Source: Clostridiales bacterium (GTDB lineage: Bacteria; Bacillota; Clostridia; Peptostreptococcales; Anaerovoracaceae). From it: 64,000 nt of DNA. Under the pieces are notes generated by a model. The model ran no database searches. It saw nothing but the letters and a program-made list of their open reading frames with translations, and was not told the DNA's origin. The stretch lies in assembly GCA_015058155.1 (NCBI GenBank), contig SVCW01000004.1, positions 1 through 64,000 of the forward strand. Reading direction: 5' to 3'. Positions 63,726 to 64,000 of this stretch are shown one piece after another. Position 1 is the first letter of the stretch. Each line of letters begins with the position of its first letter. The position numbers were made by a program, and so were the translations under genes.

Positions 63726-63867
63726 TGCGTATTTTTTGCTTTCAGAAAGTAAAATGGTGTTTCATTTTTTCCTGTGATATGTTATCATTGTTTTTTGGAG
63801 TGCGAAAAACTCCGTTAGAATGTTGAATTTGTTAAAGTTGATATTAAATATTTGGAGGACAAAATAT

Positions 63868-64000
63868 ATGACAGGACGCGATTTTAAGCAGATTGTGAGC
63901 ATCACAGGTGCTTTTATTGCATTTATGATCGGATCAGGTTTCGCAACAGGACAGGAAATTCTCCAGTACTATGCAGGTTACGGTTTCATGGGAATCTGCG
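63868..64000 (+). CDS. YkvI-like membrane protein (5' part only)
   Basis: Only the first 44 codons lie in the window. TTGGAGGAC is 7 bases before the ATG. The segment IAFMIGSGFATGQEILQYY is typical of YkvI-family membrane proteins, a poorly characterised relative of amino-acid/sodium symporters. Its promoter region (about 63760-63860) contains a small GGAGT/ACTCC hairpin. Function beyond 'probable transporter' cannot be given. Confidence 0.8.
   Translation, partial: MTGRDFKQIVSITGAFIAFMIGSGFATGQEILQYYAGYGFMGIC

Overview
The window looks like chromosomal DNA of an anaerobic, Gram-positive member of the Bacillota, class Clostridia. Support: a complete F-type ATP synthase operon with an AtpI-type first gene, 3-hydroxybutyryl-CoA dehydrogenase, an EFR1-type ferredoxin/flavodoxin, NhaC, CarD, SLH-domain surface protein, Rpn-type nuclease, strong GGAGG ribosome binding sites and TTGACA/TATAAT promoters. 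The genus cannot be fixed from the sequence alone. No rRNA, tRNA or CRISPR array is visible.

Layout: 0.3-2.5 kb holds an AT-rich accessory segment with a CatA-like acetyltransferase, an AraC-GNAT regulator and a CDP-alcohol phosphatidyltransferase. 2.6-4.7 kb has citrate synthase and a CarD regulator. 4.7-9.6 kb is a five-gene peptide/nickel-type ABC importer behind a long structured leader. 9.8-18.2 kb has a hydrolase, a CGGC protein, a 996-residue SLH surface protein, a LytTR/GHKL two-component pair and an XRE membrane regulator. 18.2-24.9 kb is the ATP synthase operon. 25.1-27.6 kb is a beta-glucosidase/ROK kinase pair. 27.7-29.6 kb is an unusual element: a PD-(D/E)XK-like nuclease gene flanked by 37-bp palindromic repeats. 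29.6-47.5 kb is mostly housekeeping and metabolism (NhaC, PLP enzymes, WecB/TagO, dCMP deaminase, TruA, prepilin peptidase, Hpt, Hbd, cysteine synthase, PhzF, EFR1, two MATE pumps, an AI-2E family protein). 47.6-53.0 kb is a TetR-linked catabolic operon (class III aminotransferase, FGGY kinase, duplicated class II aldolase). 53.0-60.4 kb is an AT-rich accessory region with an Rpn nuclease and a set of secreted and membrane proteins next to an ECF sigma/anti-sigma pair. 60.4-63.7 kb is a TrpXYZ-like ABC transporter, and a YkvI-like gene starts at the right edge.

The most notable signals: (1) eight 37-bp palindromes, spaced 93, 94 or 104 bp, with compensatory stem changes, next to a nuclease gene that has a ninth degenerate palindrome at its other end, an arrangement resembling REP/RAYT elements but with a nuclease instead of a transposase; (2) a 41-codon, phenylalanine-rich (13 of 41) leader peptide between a promoter and an intrinsic terminator, upstream of the TrpXYZ-like transporter, which looks like a phenylalanine attenuator; (3) an identical bipartite motif, TTTGCAA-N13-CAGTCTTATTGTAT, in front of both the ECF sigma gene and a secreted-protein operon, probably the sigma factor's own promoter; (4) a roughly 180-nt RNA between a consensus promoter and a terminator upstream of truA; (5) a class II aldolase made of two tandem domains, the first lacking metal-binding histidines, in an operon with paired GTACT-N2-AGTA operators.
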